A stretch of 6,549 nucleotides of DNA from Halococcaceae archaeon (GTDB lineage: Archaea; Halobacteriota; Halobacteria; Halobacteriales; Halalkalicoccaceae), in NCBI GenBank assembly GCA_007129135.1, contig SKWB01000313.1:1-6549 (forward strand). Reading direction: 5' to 3'. The notes beneath the pieces were generated by a model. The model had not been told where the DNA came from. It ran no database searches and was given only the letters and a program-made list of their open reading frames with translations. Each line of letters begins with the position of its first letter. The stretch's first letter is position 1. Positions 6,326 to 6,549 of the stretch are shown here, one piece after another. The position numbers and the translations under genes were made by a program.

Positions 6326-6549
6326 ATGAGCGAACCAGAAGCCCAGCTCCCCTGGATGGACGAGCCGTTACCGATCGACGAGGCCGTGGAGGCGCTCGCA
6401 CAGACGAGCGACGAGGACGCGGAGGAGGTCGAACGCCTCGAAGAGCGGGTCGCTGACCTCGAAGCACGCCTCGCGGCGCTCGAGGACGGCACCGGCGTCG
6501 AGTGTCCGTCCTGCGAGGACGGCGAGGTGCTGAAGTCCGGCGTCGGGGC
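6326..6549 (+). CDS. Uncharacterised acidic coiled-coil protein with CPxC motif (3' end outside window)
   Basis: Seventy-four codons are visible and the frame is still open at the window edge. I do not recognise the gene. The N-terminus (1-27) is polar and acidic with a WMDEPLP stretch (10-16). Residues about 31-54 are charged with Leu, Val and Ala at heptad-like spacing (VERLEERVADLEARLAALE) and probably form a coiled coil. Cys60-Pro-Ser-Cys63 follows, then GEVLKSG. A CPxC knuckle of this type is often the first half of a zinc ribbon; the second CxxC would lie beyond the window. There is no signal peptide or membrane segment, so it is probably cytosolic. The ATG fits the TATA-like box 27 nt upstream, and codon usage looks like that of its neighbours. 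Sharing an 86-bp divergent promoter region with purK may mean shared control, but gives no function. Confidence 0.8.
   Translation, partial: MSEPEAQLPWMDEPLPIDEAVEALAQTSDEDAEEVERLEERVADLEARLAALEDGTGVECPSCEDGEVLKSGVG

Noticed and set aside
1..6549. Mobile element, CRISPR array, toxin-antitoxin or defence system
   Set aside because: I found no spaced repeat arrays, terminal inverted repeats, transposase motifs or defence domains; nearly all the sequence is accounted for by core metabolic genes.

Overview
The window reads as chromosomal core sequence of a haloarchaeon (class Halobacteria). The grounds are high G+C, acidic proteins, archaeal TATA-like boxes placed about 26-32 nt before start codons, and a complex I gene order typical of halophilic archaea. 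The species cannot be told from this fragment.

From right to left: a partial plus-strand gene (6326 to the window end) encodes an acidic, coiled-coil protein with a CPxC motif and no recognised function. It is transcribed divergently from the minus-strand pair purK-purE (6239-4468), across an 86-bp region (6240-6325) that carries both promoters and a 9-bp direct repeat touching each of them. PurK and PurE together convert AIR to CAIR in purine synthesis. A 93-bp gap (4375-4467) follows, with a small inverted repeat and a TATA-like box. Then comes the minus-strand complex I cluster nuoA-nuoB-nuoCD-nuoH-nuoI (4374-68). The last 67 bases hold no gene I can support.

The complex I genes encode the membrane anchor (NuoA, NuoH) and the quinone-reducing connecting module (NuoB, fused NuoCD, NuoI). 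nuoH follows nuoCD directly, so nuoE, nuoF and nuoG, which make the NADH-oxidising module, are absent from the place they occupy in the E. coli operon. This agrees with the known haloarchaeal complex I-like enzyme, whose electron donor is not simply NADH through NuoEFG. The proton-pumping subunits NuoJ-N would lie beyond position 1.

Both minus-strand groups are very compact: five of five within-group junctions (purK/purE, nuoA/B, B/CD, CD/H, H/I) are 4-bp ATGA overlaps. In contrast, the three first genes (purK, nuoA, the plus-strand gene) have starts placed as expected for leaderless or nearly leaderless mRNAs. I found no mobile element, CRISPR array, tRNA or rRNA. Most of the window is conserved housekeeping sequence. 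The points worth a second look are the shared promoter repeat, the altered PurE loops, the uncharacterised divergent gene, and the loss of tight packing after nuoI.
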